From: Leuconostoc holzapfelii
GTDB taxonomy: Bacteria > Bacillota > Bacilli > Lactobacillales > Lactobacillaceae
Reading direction: 5' to 3'
Assembly (NCBI RefSeq): GCF_012396485.1
Contig: NZ_JAAXPO010000002.1
Coordinates: 1 to 64,000, forward strand
Length of the DNA stretch: 64,000 nt
Part shown: positions 9,045 through 17,495 of the stretch, piece after piece
Layout: every line of letters begins with the position of its first letter
How positions within the stretch are numbered: the stretch's first letter is position 1
Position numbers and translations under genes: made by a program
Notes under the pieces: model-generated
What the model was told of the DNA's origin: nothing
Database searches by the model: none
What the model saw: only the letters and a program-made list of their open reading frames with translations

Positions 9045-9671
9045 ATGCAAACAATTCGAGAACCGCGCTATCGCAAAATTGCGTATCAAATCGCACAAAA
9101 AATTGCGGACAATGAGTACCCTGTCGGTAGTAAATTACACGCTCGTTCCACCCTATCCGTCGCTTTTGGGGTCTCCTCTGAAACCGCTCGCAAGGCCGTC
9201 AGTGTGCTAGCTGACTTAGAGATTGTGAAGCCGATTCATGGCAGCGGCGTGGAAGTTTTATCTCGGGAAAAAGCCCGGGTGTTTTTAAATCAATCGCAAG
9301 CGACTTTTGATATTCATACCACCCATGGTCAAATTAATGCTTTAATTGACCAACAGAAGCAAGACATCAAGTCTTTGGAACATCAATTGTCTTTGCTTTT
9401 TGATCAAACACAACGCGTGCAACGCCATCGCCATAGTCCACTAACCCCTTATGAACTTGAGTTACTTGAAGCCAGTCCCAAGTTAGGGCTGTCAGTGGGG
9501 AGTTTGAATCTTTGGCAAATTACTGGTGCAACCGTGGTCGCCATCTTACACGAGGATGATTTGGTCATTTCGCCCGGCCCTTATGCCGTGATTGAACAAG
9601 GGGATACACTCTATTTTGTCGGTAATGAAACCGCTGTGCAAACGGTGTACAACTTCTTTTATCAACAATAA
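9045..9671 (+). CDS. busR: Betaine-uptake repressor BusR (GntR-type HTH plus RCK_C domain)
   Basis: Start at ATG 9045, where TTGGAGAG is close upstream; in-frame upstream starts lie within the operator. Residues about 1-75 form a GntR-type winged helix (KLHARSTLSVAFGVSSETAR is the recognition region). A coiled region with QQKQDIKSLEHQLSLL follows, then an RCK_C domain (about 140-208) ending VIEQGDTLYFVGNETAVQTV. BusR is a c-di-AMP-dependent repressor of betaine uptake in LAB. The divergent position beside opuA and matching operator repeats support this strongly. Confidence 0.93.
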   Translation: MQTIREPRYRKIAYQIAQKIADNEYPVGSKLHARSTLSVAFGVSSETARKAVSVLADLEIVKPIHGSGVEVLSREKARVFLNQSQATFDIHTTHGQINALIDQQKQDIKSLEHQLSLLFDQTQRVQRHRHSPLTPYELELLEASPKLGLSVGSLNLWQITGATVVAILHEDDLVISPGPYAVIEQGDTLYFVGNETAVQTVYNFFYQQ

Positions 9672-9673
9672 GC

Positions 9674-9700
9674 AAAAAAGCCAGCAATGCTGGCTTTTTT
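9674..9700 (+). terminator. busR terminator
   Basis: GCCAGC/GCTGGC stem with a three-base loop between a six-A run and a six-T run. Confidence 0.92.
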
Positions 9701-9707
9701 CTTGTGC

Positions 9708-9759
9708 TTGACAAGTTTTTATCTTAATTGTAAACTTAATTATCCAAATAAGTTTACAA
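9708..9759 (+). promoter_or_regulatory. bioY promoter with BirA operator
   Basis: TTGACA (9708-9713), 17 bp, TAAACT (9731-9736). The -10 is embedded in a perfect 11-bp inverted repeat, TTGTAAACTTA (9728-9738) and TAAGTTTACAA (9749-9759), separated by 10 bp. This is the form of bacterial biotin operators bound by BirA, so biotinyl-AMP-loaded BirA would block the promoter. Confidence 0.85.
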
Positions 9760-9770
9760 AAGGAAGCATT

Positions 9771-10316
9771 ATGAAAACTCAAAAACTCACACTCACAGTG
9801 ATGATGATCGCCATTTTGATTGTCATGGCTTACATCCCAGCGATTCCAGTCGGCATCGTCCCCATTGTTGTCCAAAACATGGGCATCATGCTGGCAGGCG
9901 CCCTCCTTGGTTGGCGCAATGGCGTCCTAGCAATTATCGTTTGGTTATTAATGGCCGCTGTTGGCCTGCCCGTACTTGTCGGTGGTGTTGGTGGGTTGGC
10001 GCCTTTCTTTGGCGCTACCGCCGGTTACATTTGGGCCTATCCTTTTGCAGCTGCACTGATTGGTTTCAGTGTGCAAACGCTAGATCGCTTCCATAAGACG
10101 AATTTCGTGACGTTACTCGCAGTCATCATCCTCTTTGGTGTGATATTAGTTGATGTCAGTGGTGCCGTTGGCCTTACCGTAGTGACACACATGCCATTGG
10201 CTAAAGCGCTCATCATGCAACTGACTTTTGTGCCTGGTGATCTAGCCAAAACCGTGTTGGCCACCATCGTTACACTAGCCTTACGTCGCCGGTTTAAGCT
10301 TTTGACGCATGCCTAA
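9771..10316 (+). CDS. bioY: Biotin transporter S component BioY
   Basis: Start at ATG 9771 with AAGGAAG 6 nt upstream; a longer in-frame reading would run through the operator. The 181-residue protein is almost entirely membrane (about six helices) and has the BioY pattern: VPIVVQNMGIMLAGALLGW near the N-terminus and a glycine-rich GLPVLVGGVGGLAPFFG segment. BioY binds biotin and works with ECF ATPases and EcfT encoded elsewhere. The next gene overlaps its stop by 8 bp, and the promoter carries a BirA operator. Confidence 0.95.
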   Translation: MKTQKLTLTVMMIAILIVMAYIPAIPVGIVPIVVQNMGIMLAGALLGWRNGVLAIIVWLLMAAVGLPVLVGGVGGLAPFFGATAGYIWAYPFAAALIGFSVQTLDRFHKTNFVTLLAVIILFGVILVDVSGAVGLTVVTHMPLAKALIMQLTFVPGDLAKTVLATIVTLALRRRFKLLTHA

Positions 10317-10611
10317 TATTATTGGCCTAGCCGTCGACGAGGCTGGTCGTTGCACCCACTGGCACACTGACGTTGACATTGTGGCCAATAAATGTGCCCA
10401 GTGTCAAGCATATTATGCGTGCTATTTGTGTCATAACGCCTTAACTACGCACCCTTTTGCACCCGTTGCAATGGCTGATTTAGGCGTGCTTTGCGGGGCT
10501 TGTGGTTTTGAAATGACCGGTACCGTCTATGCGACATGCACGGCTTGTCCCAACTGCCAACATCCCTTTAATCCAAAATGCCATTTACATCATGAGATTT
10601 ATTTCTGCTAA
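10309..10611 (+). CDS. CHY-type zinc-finger protein
   Basis: A 100-residue protein dense in Cys and His pairs: CTHWH, CAQC, YYACYLCHNAL, CGACGFEM, CTACPNCQHPFNPKC and HLHHEIYFC. This order matches the zf-CHY family, which binds several zinc ions. It overlaps bioY by 8 bp and lies 9 bp before birA, so it is co-transcribed with the biotin genes. The biochemical role of bacterial CHY proteins is not established. The CYLCHNA core and conserved final Cys make the family call firm. Confidence 0.85.
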   Translation: MPNIIGLAVDEAGRCTHWHTDVDIVANKCAQCQAYYACYLCHNALTTHPFAPVAMADLGVLCGACGFEMTGTVYATCTACPNCQHPFNPKCHLHHEIYFC

Positions 10612-10620
10612 AATTAACTT
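10606..10620 (+). promoter_or_regulatory. Extended -10 directly before birA (leaderless start predicted)
   Basis: TGC-TAAAAT (10606-10614) followed by six bases and then the ATG of birA. No Shine-Dalgarno is present, so a transcript from this promoter would start at or next to the A of the ATG. Confidence 0.5.
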
Positions 10621-11559
10621 ATGAAAACAGCAGAAAAACTTCTTAATATCTTTGTTACCCATGCCGAAGAATGGGTTTCGGGCGAATCAATTGCCAACGA
10701 TCTTGACATCTCGCGCGCAGCGGTATGGAAAGGTATTAATAAACTGACTTTGTCCGGTTTTACCATTGAGAGTCAGCGTGGCTTAGGTTACCGCTATATT
10801 CCCAGCGAAAAAATGACTGGCACAGAGATTCAACATCTTTTGCCTTTCCCAGTTGCAGTCCGCGTATTTGATTCACTAGACTCAACCAATCGCTATGCAA
10901 AATTAGCGCTGATTGCCGAAGATTTGACGGCCCCATTGGTGGTCATTTCAAATATTCAAACGCACGGTGTTGGCCACCTAGGCCAATCGTTTTTCTCGCC
11001 CAGTCAAACTGGGCTGTATTTGAGTATTGCCTTACCGCTCACCATCAAAGATACCGTACAACCGAATTTATTAGCGCTAAGCACGGCAGTGAGTGTCGCA
11101 AAGAGTGTCCAAACGCTTTTTGGCGAAACGCTTCAATTCCAATGGATCAACAATCTGTATCTCAATCAAAAAAAAGTGGGTGGTATCTTAACTGAAGCAA
11201 TTTCAACTTTTGAAACCCAGACTTATTCCGGCTTAGTCGTGGGGATTGGACTCAACCTCACCCCATCACATGCTGAGCATCCCCAACATATGGGGGCGAT
11301 CACACAGACTTTATCGCTTTCGCGCAATAAAATCGCTGCCCAAATCATTGCTGATTTTTTTGACATGTATCGTCATTATGCAACGGGCCAATATCTCCCA
11401 GATTATCGTCGCAAGTTGATCGGGGTGGGACAACCCATCACAATCAATACAAACAACGCCGCGTTGACGGGGACACTCGTTTCCGTTACGGATCAAGGCT
11501 ATCTGCAATTACAGACCGATGACACGTGCGTTACGCTCACGCATGGCGACATGCGCTAA
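10621..11559 (+). CDS. birA: BirA-type biotin ligase/repressor with altered ligase motifs
   Basis: 312 residues with the bifunctional BirA layout. An N-terminal winged helix (about 1-65, with GESIANDLDISRAAVWKGIN) binds DNA; a central ligase domain and a small C-terminal SH3-like domain follow. DSTNRYAK, SPSQTGLYLSI, KKVGGILTE and VVGIGLNL are recognisable. The adenylate-binding loop, normally GRGRxGR, reads GVGHLGQ, and the usual KWPND reads QWINN. The lysine of KKVGG is kept. It could act mainly as the bioY repressor, with weak or altered ligase activity (inference). There is no ribosome site; see the leaderless promoter. A terminator follows. Confidence 0.85.
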   Translation: MKTAEKLLNIFVTHAEEWVSGESIANDLDISRAAVWKGINKLTLSGFTIESQRGLGYRYIPSEKMTGTEIQHLLPFPVAVRVFDSLDSTNRYAKLALIAEDLTAPLVVISNIQTHGVGHLGQSFFSPSQTGLYLSIALPLTIKDTVQPNLLALSTAVSVAKSVQTLFGETLQFQWINNLYLNQKKVGGILTEAISTFETQTYSGLVVGIGLNLTPSHAEHPQHMGAITQTLSLSRNKIAAQIIADFFDMYRHYATGQYLPDYRRKLIGVGQPITINTNNAALTGTLVSVTDQGYLQLQTDDTCVTLTHGDMR

Positions 11560-11587
11560 AAAAGCACCGGCAGCAGCCGGTGCTTTT
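11560..11587. terminator. Terminator between birA and folD
   Basis: GCACCGGC/GCCGGTGC stem with AGCA loop, flanked by A and T runs; suited to both converging genes. Confidence 0.92.
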
Positions 11588-11593
11588 CGTTTA

Positions 11594-12445
11594 TTATGCC
11601 TTGGCTTGTTGTTCAGCCAACGTCACTGTGTTTTCCAATAATGTCGCAATTGTCATTGGGCCAACACCACCAGGTACTGGTGTAATGTAGCTCGCAATCC
11701 CTTGCACTGAGTCAAAGTTGACATCCCCAACTGCTTTGCCATCAACGTAGTTCATGCCAACATCAACCACAACAGCCCCTTCTTTCAAGTCAGCGCCTTG
11801 AATAAAGTCTGGGATACCAACACCAACAACCACAATATCAGCAGCCTTTAAGTGCGCTTTTAACATGGCTTCAGGTGTATAACGGTGCGCTAGGGTCACA
11901 GTCGCATCCGCATTGTTTAGCAACGCAAACATTGGGCGACCGAAGAGTTGTGAACGCCCAACGACGACCGCCTGCTTGCCAAAAGTTTCAATTTTATAGT
12001 GGTTTAATAAGGTCATCACCCCTTGTGGCGTGGCCGCAACCGTATAATCAGCCAACGCGTCGCCAAAGAGCATGCCCTGCACAGTTGCACCGAGCCCATC
12101 GGCGTCTTTATGTGGGGCAACGGCCGAGAAGATATCACGTTCCTTGACACCCTTGGCCAAAGGACTTTGCACTAAAATACCTGTAATTGAATCATCTGCA
12201 TTCAACTCTGCGACCAACTTCAAGACACTTTCGGTGGTTGCATCGGCATCGGTTGGGATGTCTCTTGTTTGAATGCCTAGTGCTGCTGCTTTTTTAGATT
12301 TCATCCCCACATACAAACGGCTACCGTCGTTTTGGGGATCATAAATCACAGCCAAAGTGACTGGCTTGCCAAGTTTTGCCACACGTTCAGCAGTCTTTGC
12401 ATTAGTGAGCTTCGCCACTGCCGCGCCATCAAGTATTTCAGTCAT
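11594..12445 (-). CDS. folD: Methylenetetrahydrofolate dehydrogenase/cyclohydrolase FolD
   Basis: Interconverts 5,10-methylene-, 5,10-methenyl- and 10-formyl-tetrahydrofolate. Start at ATG 12445 with AAGGAG 7 nt upstream; the preceding TTG is too close. At 283 residues it has the normal length. Visible motifs: [17 protein letters not shown] (catalytic Lys), [25 protein letters not shown], the NADP-binding [13 protein letters not shown] and the C-terminal [11 protein letters not shown]. It stands alone and is divergent from comEB. It supplies one-carbon units for thymidylate synthase and purine synthesis. Confidence 0.96.
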   Translation of the reverse strand: MTEILDGAAVAKLTNAKTAERVAKLGKPVTLAVIYDPQNDGSRLYVGMKSKKAAALGIQTRDIPTDADATTESVLKLVAELNADDSITGILVQSPLAKGVKERDIFSAVAPHKDADGLGATVQGMLFGDALADYTVAATPQGVMTLLNHYKIETFGKQAVVVGRSQLFGRPMFALLNNADATVTLAHRYTPEAMLKAHLKAADIVVVGVGIPDFIQGADLKEGAVVVDVGMNYVDGKAVGDVNFDSVQGIASYITPVPGGVGPMTIATLLENTVTLAEQQAKA

Positions 12446-12517
12446 CAAATGCTCCTTCGTTTGTCCGCACTTTTGTGTTATATTTTTCTTAACAAATCTA
12501 ATCCATTGGAGTTTCTT

Positions 12518-13000
12518 ATGTCAGATCATCGGATCAGTTGGGATCAATACTTTATTGCCCAAGCCGCTATTTTATCAACACGTTCAACTTGTACTCGTCT
12601 CCACGTCGGCGCCGTGCTGGTTCAAAATAACCGCATCATTGCAAGTGGTTATAATGGCGCCGTTGCCGGCACACCACATTGTACCGATGTTGGTGACTTG
12701 ATCGTTGATGGCCACTGCATTCGTGCAGTTCATGCGGAACAAAATGCCCTCATGCAAGCCGCCCAAATGGGCATTAGCGTGGCTGGTGCTACGGTCTATG
12801 TCACCGACGTGCCCTGTGTGCATTGTACAAAGCTCTTGTTGCAAGCTGGCGTATCAAAAATTAATTTCATGCGCAACTACCGCAACGATCCCTTTGCAGA
12901 GGAATTGTTAGCACAAAAACATGTGCCTTTGCAACAAGTCCCCTTTTCACAAGAAACGGCCAATCAAATTGACTTATCTCGCTTCGTGGCACATGAATAA
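12518..13000 (+). CDS. comEB: dCMP deaminase family protein (ComEB type)
   Basis: Starts at ATG 12518 with TTGGAG 7 nt upstream; 160 residues. The zinc deaminase motifs are complete: [12 protein letters not shown] (HAE, proton shuttle) and [11 protein letters not shown] (PCxxC). [13 protein letters not shown] matches the dCMP deaminase group, which makes dUMP for thymidylate synthase. In Bacillus the homologue is comEB in the competence operon; here it stands away from comEA/comEC and near thyA, in keeping with dTMP synthesis. No terminator is obvious before the thyA leader. Confidence 0.93.
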   Translation: MSDHRISWDQYFIAQAAILSTRSTCTRLHVGAVLVQNNRIIASGYNGAVAGTPHCTDVGDLIVDGHCIRAVHAEQNALMQAAQMGISVAGATVYVTDVPCVHCTKLLLQAGVSKINFMRNYRNDPFAEELLAQKHVPLQQVPFSQETANQIDLSRFVAHE

Positions 13001-13297
13001 TCTAGCATAAAACTCTTAAATTGTTTGTTAATAACGAACTATTTTTATTTTATCATAATTTATCTGTTTAGAAAACGAATACTCGAAATCCTTATCATAA
13101 TCTCACTTAATTCAGGGCATGCCTGTTATTGCAAGAAAACACGCTGTCGACCCGTTGCCAAAAGCCCATGATAGCAAGCAATTCGCCGGTTTTCAAAACA
13201 CGGACAAACTTGCCAACCTGGTCAAAATTCGTTAATATTTAAGATAGATGATCACAAGAAAGGAACCGCGTAATTAACCGTTTGCGCGACTAACACG
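13001..13297 (+). promoter_or_regulatory. comEB-thyA intergenic region with thyA promoter and SD-hairpin-ATG leader
   Basis: No gene is visible in this AT-rich stretch. A likely thyA promoter is TTGCCA, 17 bp, TAATAT (about 13210-13238). AAAGGA (13259-13264) is the only Shine-Dalgarno and lies 33 nt from the ATG. Between them CGCGTAA (13267-13273) and TTGCGCG (13282-13288) form a 7-bp stem with an 8-nt loop. Folding leaves an effective spacing of 11 nt. Confidence 0.55.
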
Positions 13298-14266
13298 ATG
13301 TCAAAAAATGAACAGCAATACCTTGATTTGGCGCAAAAAGTATTGGATGAAGGTAGCCTAAAAGGCGATCGAACAGGCACTGGGACACATTCCCTGTTCG
13401 GTACACAAATGCGTTTTGATTTACAAGAAGGGTTTCCCTTATTAACCACCAAGAAGGTTTTCTTTGGGTTAATTAAGTCAGAACTTCTTTGGTTCCTACG
13501 TGGCGACAATAATATTCGCTTCCTATTACAACACAATAACCATATCTGGGACGAATGGGCCTTTAAAAACTGGATTGAATCGGCAGATTACACCGGACCT
13601 GATATGACAAACTTCGGCCATCGCGCCGAAACTGATCCTGAGTTTGCGGCCGTTTACCAAACGCAAAAGGCGATTTTTGTCGACAAAATTTTAAACGATG
13701 ATGACTTTATGGAAAAGTTTGGTTATGTCGGTGACGTCTATGGTAAACTGTGGCGTGGCTGGGAAACCACCAGTGTGACTGCAGACACTGAGACAATCGA
13801 TCAAGTGGCGCGTCTGGTCGAAGAGATTAAAACTACTCCCGATTCACGCCGTCTCATTCTAACGGCCTGGAACGCTGAGAAAACACCACAAGCGCCCTTG
13901 CCTTCTTGCCATGTGCTGAGTCAATTCTATGTCGCCGATGGTAAATTAAGCCTGCAATTGTACCAACGTTCAGGCGATTTCTTCTTGGGCGTGCCTTTCA
14001 ACATTGCCTCATATTCACTGTTGTTACATATGATGGCTGCTCAAACTGGCTATGAAGTTGGCGATTTTGTGCATACGATCGGTGATACGCATATTTATAA
14101 TAACCACGTGGCCCAGATCACAGAACAACTTGCCCGTCCAATGCATGACTTACCAAAACTGTGGTTAAATCCCGACGTGACATCAATTTTTGATTACACC
14201 ATGGATGACATCAAAGTGCTCGACTATGAAAGCGAAGCACCAATTAAAGCACCAGTCGCAGTCTAA
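13298..14266 (+). CDS. thyA: Thymidylate synthase ThyA
   Basis: Methylates dUMP to dTMP with methylenetetrahydrofolate. The 322-residue protein has the classical ThyA features: [15 protein letters not shown] near the N-terminus, the [11 protein letters not shown]-like segment, the catalytic-cysteine region [12 protein letters not shown], the [16 protein letters not shown] dUMP-binding stretch and [12 protein letters not shown]. It includes the extra central segment of long-form LAB enzymes. The start is fixed by an upstream in-frame stop. The ribosome site is separated from the ATG by a hairpin. It follows comEB, whose product can supply dUMP. Confidence 0.97.
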   Translation: MSKNEQQYLDLAQKVLDEGSLKGDRTGTGTHSLFGTQMRFDLQEGFPLLTTKKVFFGLIKSELLWFLRGDNNIRFLLQHNNHIWDEWAFKNWIESADYTGPDMTNFGHRAETDPEFAAVYQTQKAIFVDKILNDDDFMEKFGYVGDVYGKLWRGWETTSVTADTETIDQVARLVEEIKTTPDSRRLILTAWNAEKTPQAPLPSCHVLSQFYVADGKLSLQLYQRSGDFFLGVPFNIASYSLLLHMMAAQTGYEVGDFVHTIGDTHIYNNHVAQITEQLARPMHDLPKLWLNPDVTSIFDYTMDDIKVLDYESEAPIKAPVAV

Positions 14267-14285
14267 TATCACTGCTCTTGCGCAC

Positions 14286-14316
14286 AAAAAACAGTCCCTT
14301 ACCAGGGACTGTTTTT
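14286..14316. terminator. Terminator between thyA and nrdG
   Basis: AACAGTCCC/GGGACTGTT stem with a short loop and A/T runs on both sides; it serves converging genes. Confidence 0.92.
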
Positions 14317-14902
14317 AATTGTCATAAGCATCTGACCACAATACAATCTCATGTGCTGCAAGTGAGGATGGAACATCAATCATCTTCTGATTCGATGAAC
14401 CGCGAAAGCGAAGGCTCAAATCCATCAACGCTTGAACAAAACGGCCATCCACCAAAACGTCGAGTTCGTTCAGCAAGGCTTGTTTATCCGGCGTTTCTTC
14501 AGCTAATTCTTCCCAAGTATAACCCGTCCAAGACCAAATATCTTTGGTGGTCCCAAACTCTGCACGAACGCGTCGCGTCAACTTTAGCGCGACGGCCGTA
14601 TTTAAAAACGGTTCTCCGCCAAGTAACGTTAAGCCTTGAACATATGGTTGGCGAAGATCTGCAATGATTTGATCTTCAAGTGTCTGGGTATAGGGTGAGC
14701 CATAATGGAAGTTTTGTGCCACCACATTGTAGCAACCTGGGCATAAAAACTTACAACCAGATAAATAAATGGCACAGCGAACGCCCGGCCCGTCCACCAT
14801 CGTAAATGGTTTGTAATCCGCAACATAATTTTCTGACAAGTCATCGGATTGCCATTCTTGCCGATCAGGCACGGTAATGCCATTAGCGAGTTTCTTTGAC
14901 AT
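14315..14902 (-). CDS. nrdG: Anaerobic ribonucleotide reductase activase NrdG
   Basis: A radical-SAM enzyme that makes the glycyl radical on NrdD. At 195 residues it has the iron-sulfur motif CKFLCPGC (CxxxCxxC) after an MVDGPGVRCAIYLSG segment, and LLGGEPFLN for S-adenosylmethionine binding. It overlaps nrdD by about 20 bp with AGGAGGTG 10 nt before its ATG, so the two form an operon. The activity requires anoxic or low-oxygen conditions. Confidence 0.96.
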   Translation of the reverse strand: MSKKLANGITVPDRQEWQSDDLSENYVADYKPFTMVDGPGVRCAIYLSGCKFLCPGCYNVVAQNFHYGSPYTQTLEDQIIADLRQPYVQGLTLLGGEPFLNTAVALKLTRRVRAEFGTTKDIWSWTGYTWEELAEETPDKQALLNELDVLVDGRFVQALMDLSLRFRGSSNQKMIDVPSSLAAHEIVLWSDAYDN

Positions 14903-17030
14903 GTGACGTATTCACCTCCTGTTGCGACATGTTTTTCACGCGTGAGACAATTTCCACGTGGCGCCCATGAATCATGGGCCGCGCTTGCGGATTACCTAAG
15001 TAGCCACAAGTCCGTTTGACAACGTCACAAGTTGCCGGATCATGATTGCCACATTCAGGACAACAAAAGCCGCGTGCAGTTGGCTTAAAGTCACCCTCAA
15101 AACCGCATTTGAAGCACTTATCAATTGGTGTGTTCGTCCCCAGATAGCCGACACGGTCATACGCATAATCCCACACTGCTTCTAACGCTGCTGGGTTTTG
15201 TTTAAGGTTGGGATACTCACAATAATGGATAAACCCACCATTGGCGTATTGCGGATAATCTGCTTCAAAAGCCAGTTTTTCAAATGGGTTAGGATGTTTC
15301 CGCACATCATAATGAAATGAATTCGTATAGTAGTCTTTGTCAGTAATTTCTGGCACTTGACCAAAACGCGCTTGATCTAACTCACAGAACCGGTCGGTTA
15401 ACGATTCGGCCGGTGTTGAGTACACCGAATAATGATAGCCATCTTCTTGCTCCCATTGCTGACACGCCTCGTGCAAACGCCGGACAATCTCAACAGTAAA
15501 TTCATGAGCCGTGGCGTTGTTTTCCCAATCAGGACCATAAAAAACAGTCCCAGTTTCATATAAGCCAATGTAACCCAGTGATAAAGTCGCCCGCCCATTG
15601 GCAAAGAGTTGATCCACATTGGCGGTGATTTTCCGCCCAAAAGCCCCATGTTGATACAATAACGGTGCGTTAGCCGGATCAGCTTCTTTCGTTCGTGCGA
15701 GCTTAAACTTTAACGCTGCCTTAGCAATCACCAAACGGTCAGCTAAAATTGTCCAAAAAAGGGCCTGGTCTCCACCCGATTGCATGGCGATGCGCGGAAT
15801 ATTTAATGTCACAACCCCTAGATTCATCCGACCTTCATTCACTTCACGACCTTGATCATCACGCCAGCCTTGTAAAAATGACCGGCAGCCCATAGGGGCT
15901 TTAAATGACCCCGTGAGCGCGACAATTTTCTCGTAATTTAACACATCGGGATACATACGCTTGGCTGCACACACAATGGCCTGTTGCTTGATATCATAAT
16001 TGGGGTCTTCGGGTGCCAAATTCACCCCACGCTTCAGTGAAAATACAAGTTTTGGAAAAATCGCTGTACGGTGTTCTGGGCCAAGCCCTTGAATCCGAAT
16101 CGCAAAAATAGCCAGTTGAATCTCACGCGCGGCCCAACTCGTGCCCAGCCCAAACCCTAACGTGGTAAAAGGTGTCTGACCTTGCGCGGAAGCGAGCGTG
16201 TTAATCTCATATTCCAAGCCTTGCATGGCATCATAAATATCTTTTTTGGTTTGTGCTTTTGCATAGGCCACTTGCTGGTCAGCGGGGACAAATGCTTTGG
16301 CCACGGCTAAATGTTTTTCATAATTCATTTCAGCATATGGGGCCAGCACTTCATCAGCCCGATTGACCGATATGCCACCATATTGGGCAGAAGCAACATT
16401 CGCAATAATTTGGGCCATTTGGGCGGTTGCAGTGCCAATTGATTTGGGCGTGGTCACTTGCGCATTCCCCATCGTGTAACCCTGTGCGAACAAATATTTA
16501 AAATCAATTAAGCAACAATTCGTCATGGGACTCAGCGGTGTGTAGTCTAAATCATGCCAATGTATGTCACCCCGCACGTGCGCTTTGGCCACTGCTTCGG
16601 GTAACAACTGCAAACCACGTGATTTTCCAATCATCCCCGCGGTTAAATCGCGAAACGTGTTAAACACCTGTGCATCTTTATTCGCATTTTCATGCAAAGT
16701 TTTATCGTCTTGTGCCAACAACGCATCTAATTTTTTTTCGGTATTTAATGCCTGCTGCCATGTACGAGCTTGTTCGGCTTCCTTTTCTTGATAACATGCT
16801 GCCGCCTCAGGCGCCAATTGCGCCAACACCGAAACAATTGTCTCAGCAAGTCGTTGGGTAGTTAATCCTGACGTTTTTGCCACTAGGTCATCTACTGCTG
16901 CTAGCACCTGATCACGGGTTGTCTCATCCACTGCAAGCAGCGCTAAAATTAAGCCAATTTTGTATCGCCGAAACAACACCATTTCCCCTGATTGTTTTCT
17001 GATTGTTGTTTTTACACTTGTTTCTATCAT
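14883..17030 (-). CDS. nrdD: Anaerobic ribonucleoside-triphosphate reductase NrdD
   Basis: Class III reductase that makes dNTPs from NTPs without oxygen. Residues about 1-90 form an ATP cone (TTIRKQSGEMVLFRRYKIGL onward), the allosteric site. The catalytic body has HWHDLDYTPLSPMTNC. Near the C-terminus a four-Cys zinc site (CFKCGFEG, CCPECG) precedes the glycyl-radical motif RTCGYLG. At 715 residues it is of normal size. ATG 17030 is chosen, with AGGGG 11 nt upstream and a small CACA/TGTG palindrome between. No convincing NrdR box was seen. Confidence 0.96.
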   Translation of the reverse strand: MIETSVKTTIRKQSGEMVLFRRYKIGLILALLAVDETTRDQVLAAVDDLVAKTSGLTTQRLAETIVSVLAQLAPEAAACYQEKEAEQARTWQQALNTEKKLDALLAQDDKTLHENANKDAQVFNTFRDLTAGMIGKSRGLQLLPEAVAKAHVRGDIHWHDLDYTPLSPMTNCCLIDFKYLFAQGYTMGNAQVTTPKSIGTATAQMAQIIANVASAQYGGISVNRADEVLAPYAEMNYEKHLAVAKAFVPADQQVAYAKAQTKKDIYDAMQGLEYEINTLASAQGQTPFTTLGFGLGTSWAAREIQLAIFAIRIQGLGPEHRTAIFPKLVFSLKRGVNLAPEDPNYDIKQQAIVCAAKRMYPDVLNYEKIVALTGSFKAPMGCRSFLQGWRDDQGREVNEGRMNLGVVTLNIPRIAMQSGGDQALFWTILADRLVIAKAALKFKLARTKEADPANAPLLYQHGAFGRKITANVDQLFANGRATLSLGYIGLYETGTVFYGPDWENNATAHEFTVEIVRRLHEACQQWEQEDGYHYSVYSTPAESLTDRFCELDQARFGQVPEITDKDYYTNSFHYDVRKHPNPFEKLAFEADYPQYANGGFIHYCEYPNLKQNPAALEAVWDYAYDRVGYLGTNTPIDKCFKCGFEGDFKPTARGFCCPECGNHDPATCDVVKRTCGYLGNPQARPMIHGRHVEIVSRVKNMSQQEVNTSHVKETR

Positions 17031-17108
17031 CACATAATGTGCCCCTATTTCTCAACATTGGCCAGACACACACGACCGCAAACACGCGCGTCGCTGACCT
17101 TATTAAGC

Positions 17109-17138
17109 ATTATGCGCGTCATTCGTTCCCCTTGTCAA
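17109..17138 (-). promoter_or_regulatory. nrdDG promoter
   Basis: On the minus strand TTGACA (17133-17138), 18 bp, CATAAT (17109-17114), about 80 bp before the nrdD start. Confidence 0.6.
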
Positions 17139-17346
17139 ACACCTGTTCTCTGTATATTTAATCTCATAAAGTCCCCGTGTTTCAAATAATTTGGCCGTTA
17201 GTTGGTACGCAATGTGAGCTGTGCAAACATGCCCGAACCATTATTTATTCATTATTTTTTGTAAGCCATTGTGAGAATCCTGACGTCAATTGCTTATCGT
17301 GGCATCGGTGATGTATAAGTTCATCATATAACAATCTCTTTACAAA

Positions 17347-17441
17347 ACTTGAAACAAAAAAACTTGCTTCTAAAAAGAAACAAGTTTGAGATTCAGAACT
17401 TCTCGGCGAACTGAATAATTGCAAACACTGAAAGCGTTTAC
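17347..17441 (-). ncRNA. Putative catabolite-controlled small RNA (~95 nt)
   Basis: A complete short transcription unit lies between alsS and nrdD. Its promoter and cre site are listed separately. From the predicted start near 17441 the RNA runs about 95 nt to a terminator (stem CAAACTTG..CAAG with one mismatch, then seven T). Upstream of the terminator ATTCAG and CTGAAT enclose a second stem-loop with an inner TTC/GAA pairing. No start codon with a ribosome site or meaningful frame is present. Its terminator may also end alsS transcripts. Target and function are unknown. Confidence 0.55.
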
Positions 17442-17475
17442 AGTAATATTATATCAATTTTTAACCATTGGTCAA
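17429..17475 (-). promoter_or_regulatory. Strong promoter with cre site over the start point
   Basis: Minus-strand TTGACC (17470-17475), 16 bp, TATAAT (17448-17453) with an extended TGA just before it. TGAAAGCGTTTACA (17429-17442) fits the CcpA cre consensus and covers the expected transcription start, a position known to cause repression. There is no protein gene directly downstream. Confidence 0.7.
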
Positions 17476-17495
17476 CCCTCTAAATAACTTGTTGC

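Noticed and set aside
17039-17200. NrdR boxes before nrdD
   Set aside because: No pair of ACACAATATATTGTGT-like repeats was found by eye; only a promoter is visible.
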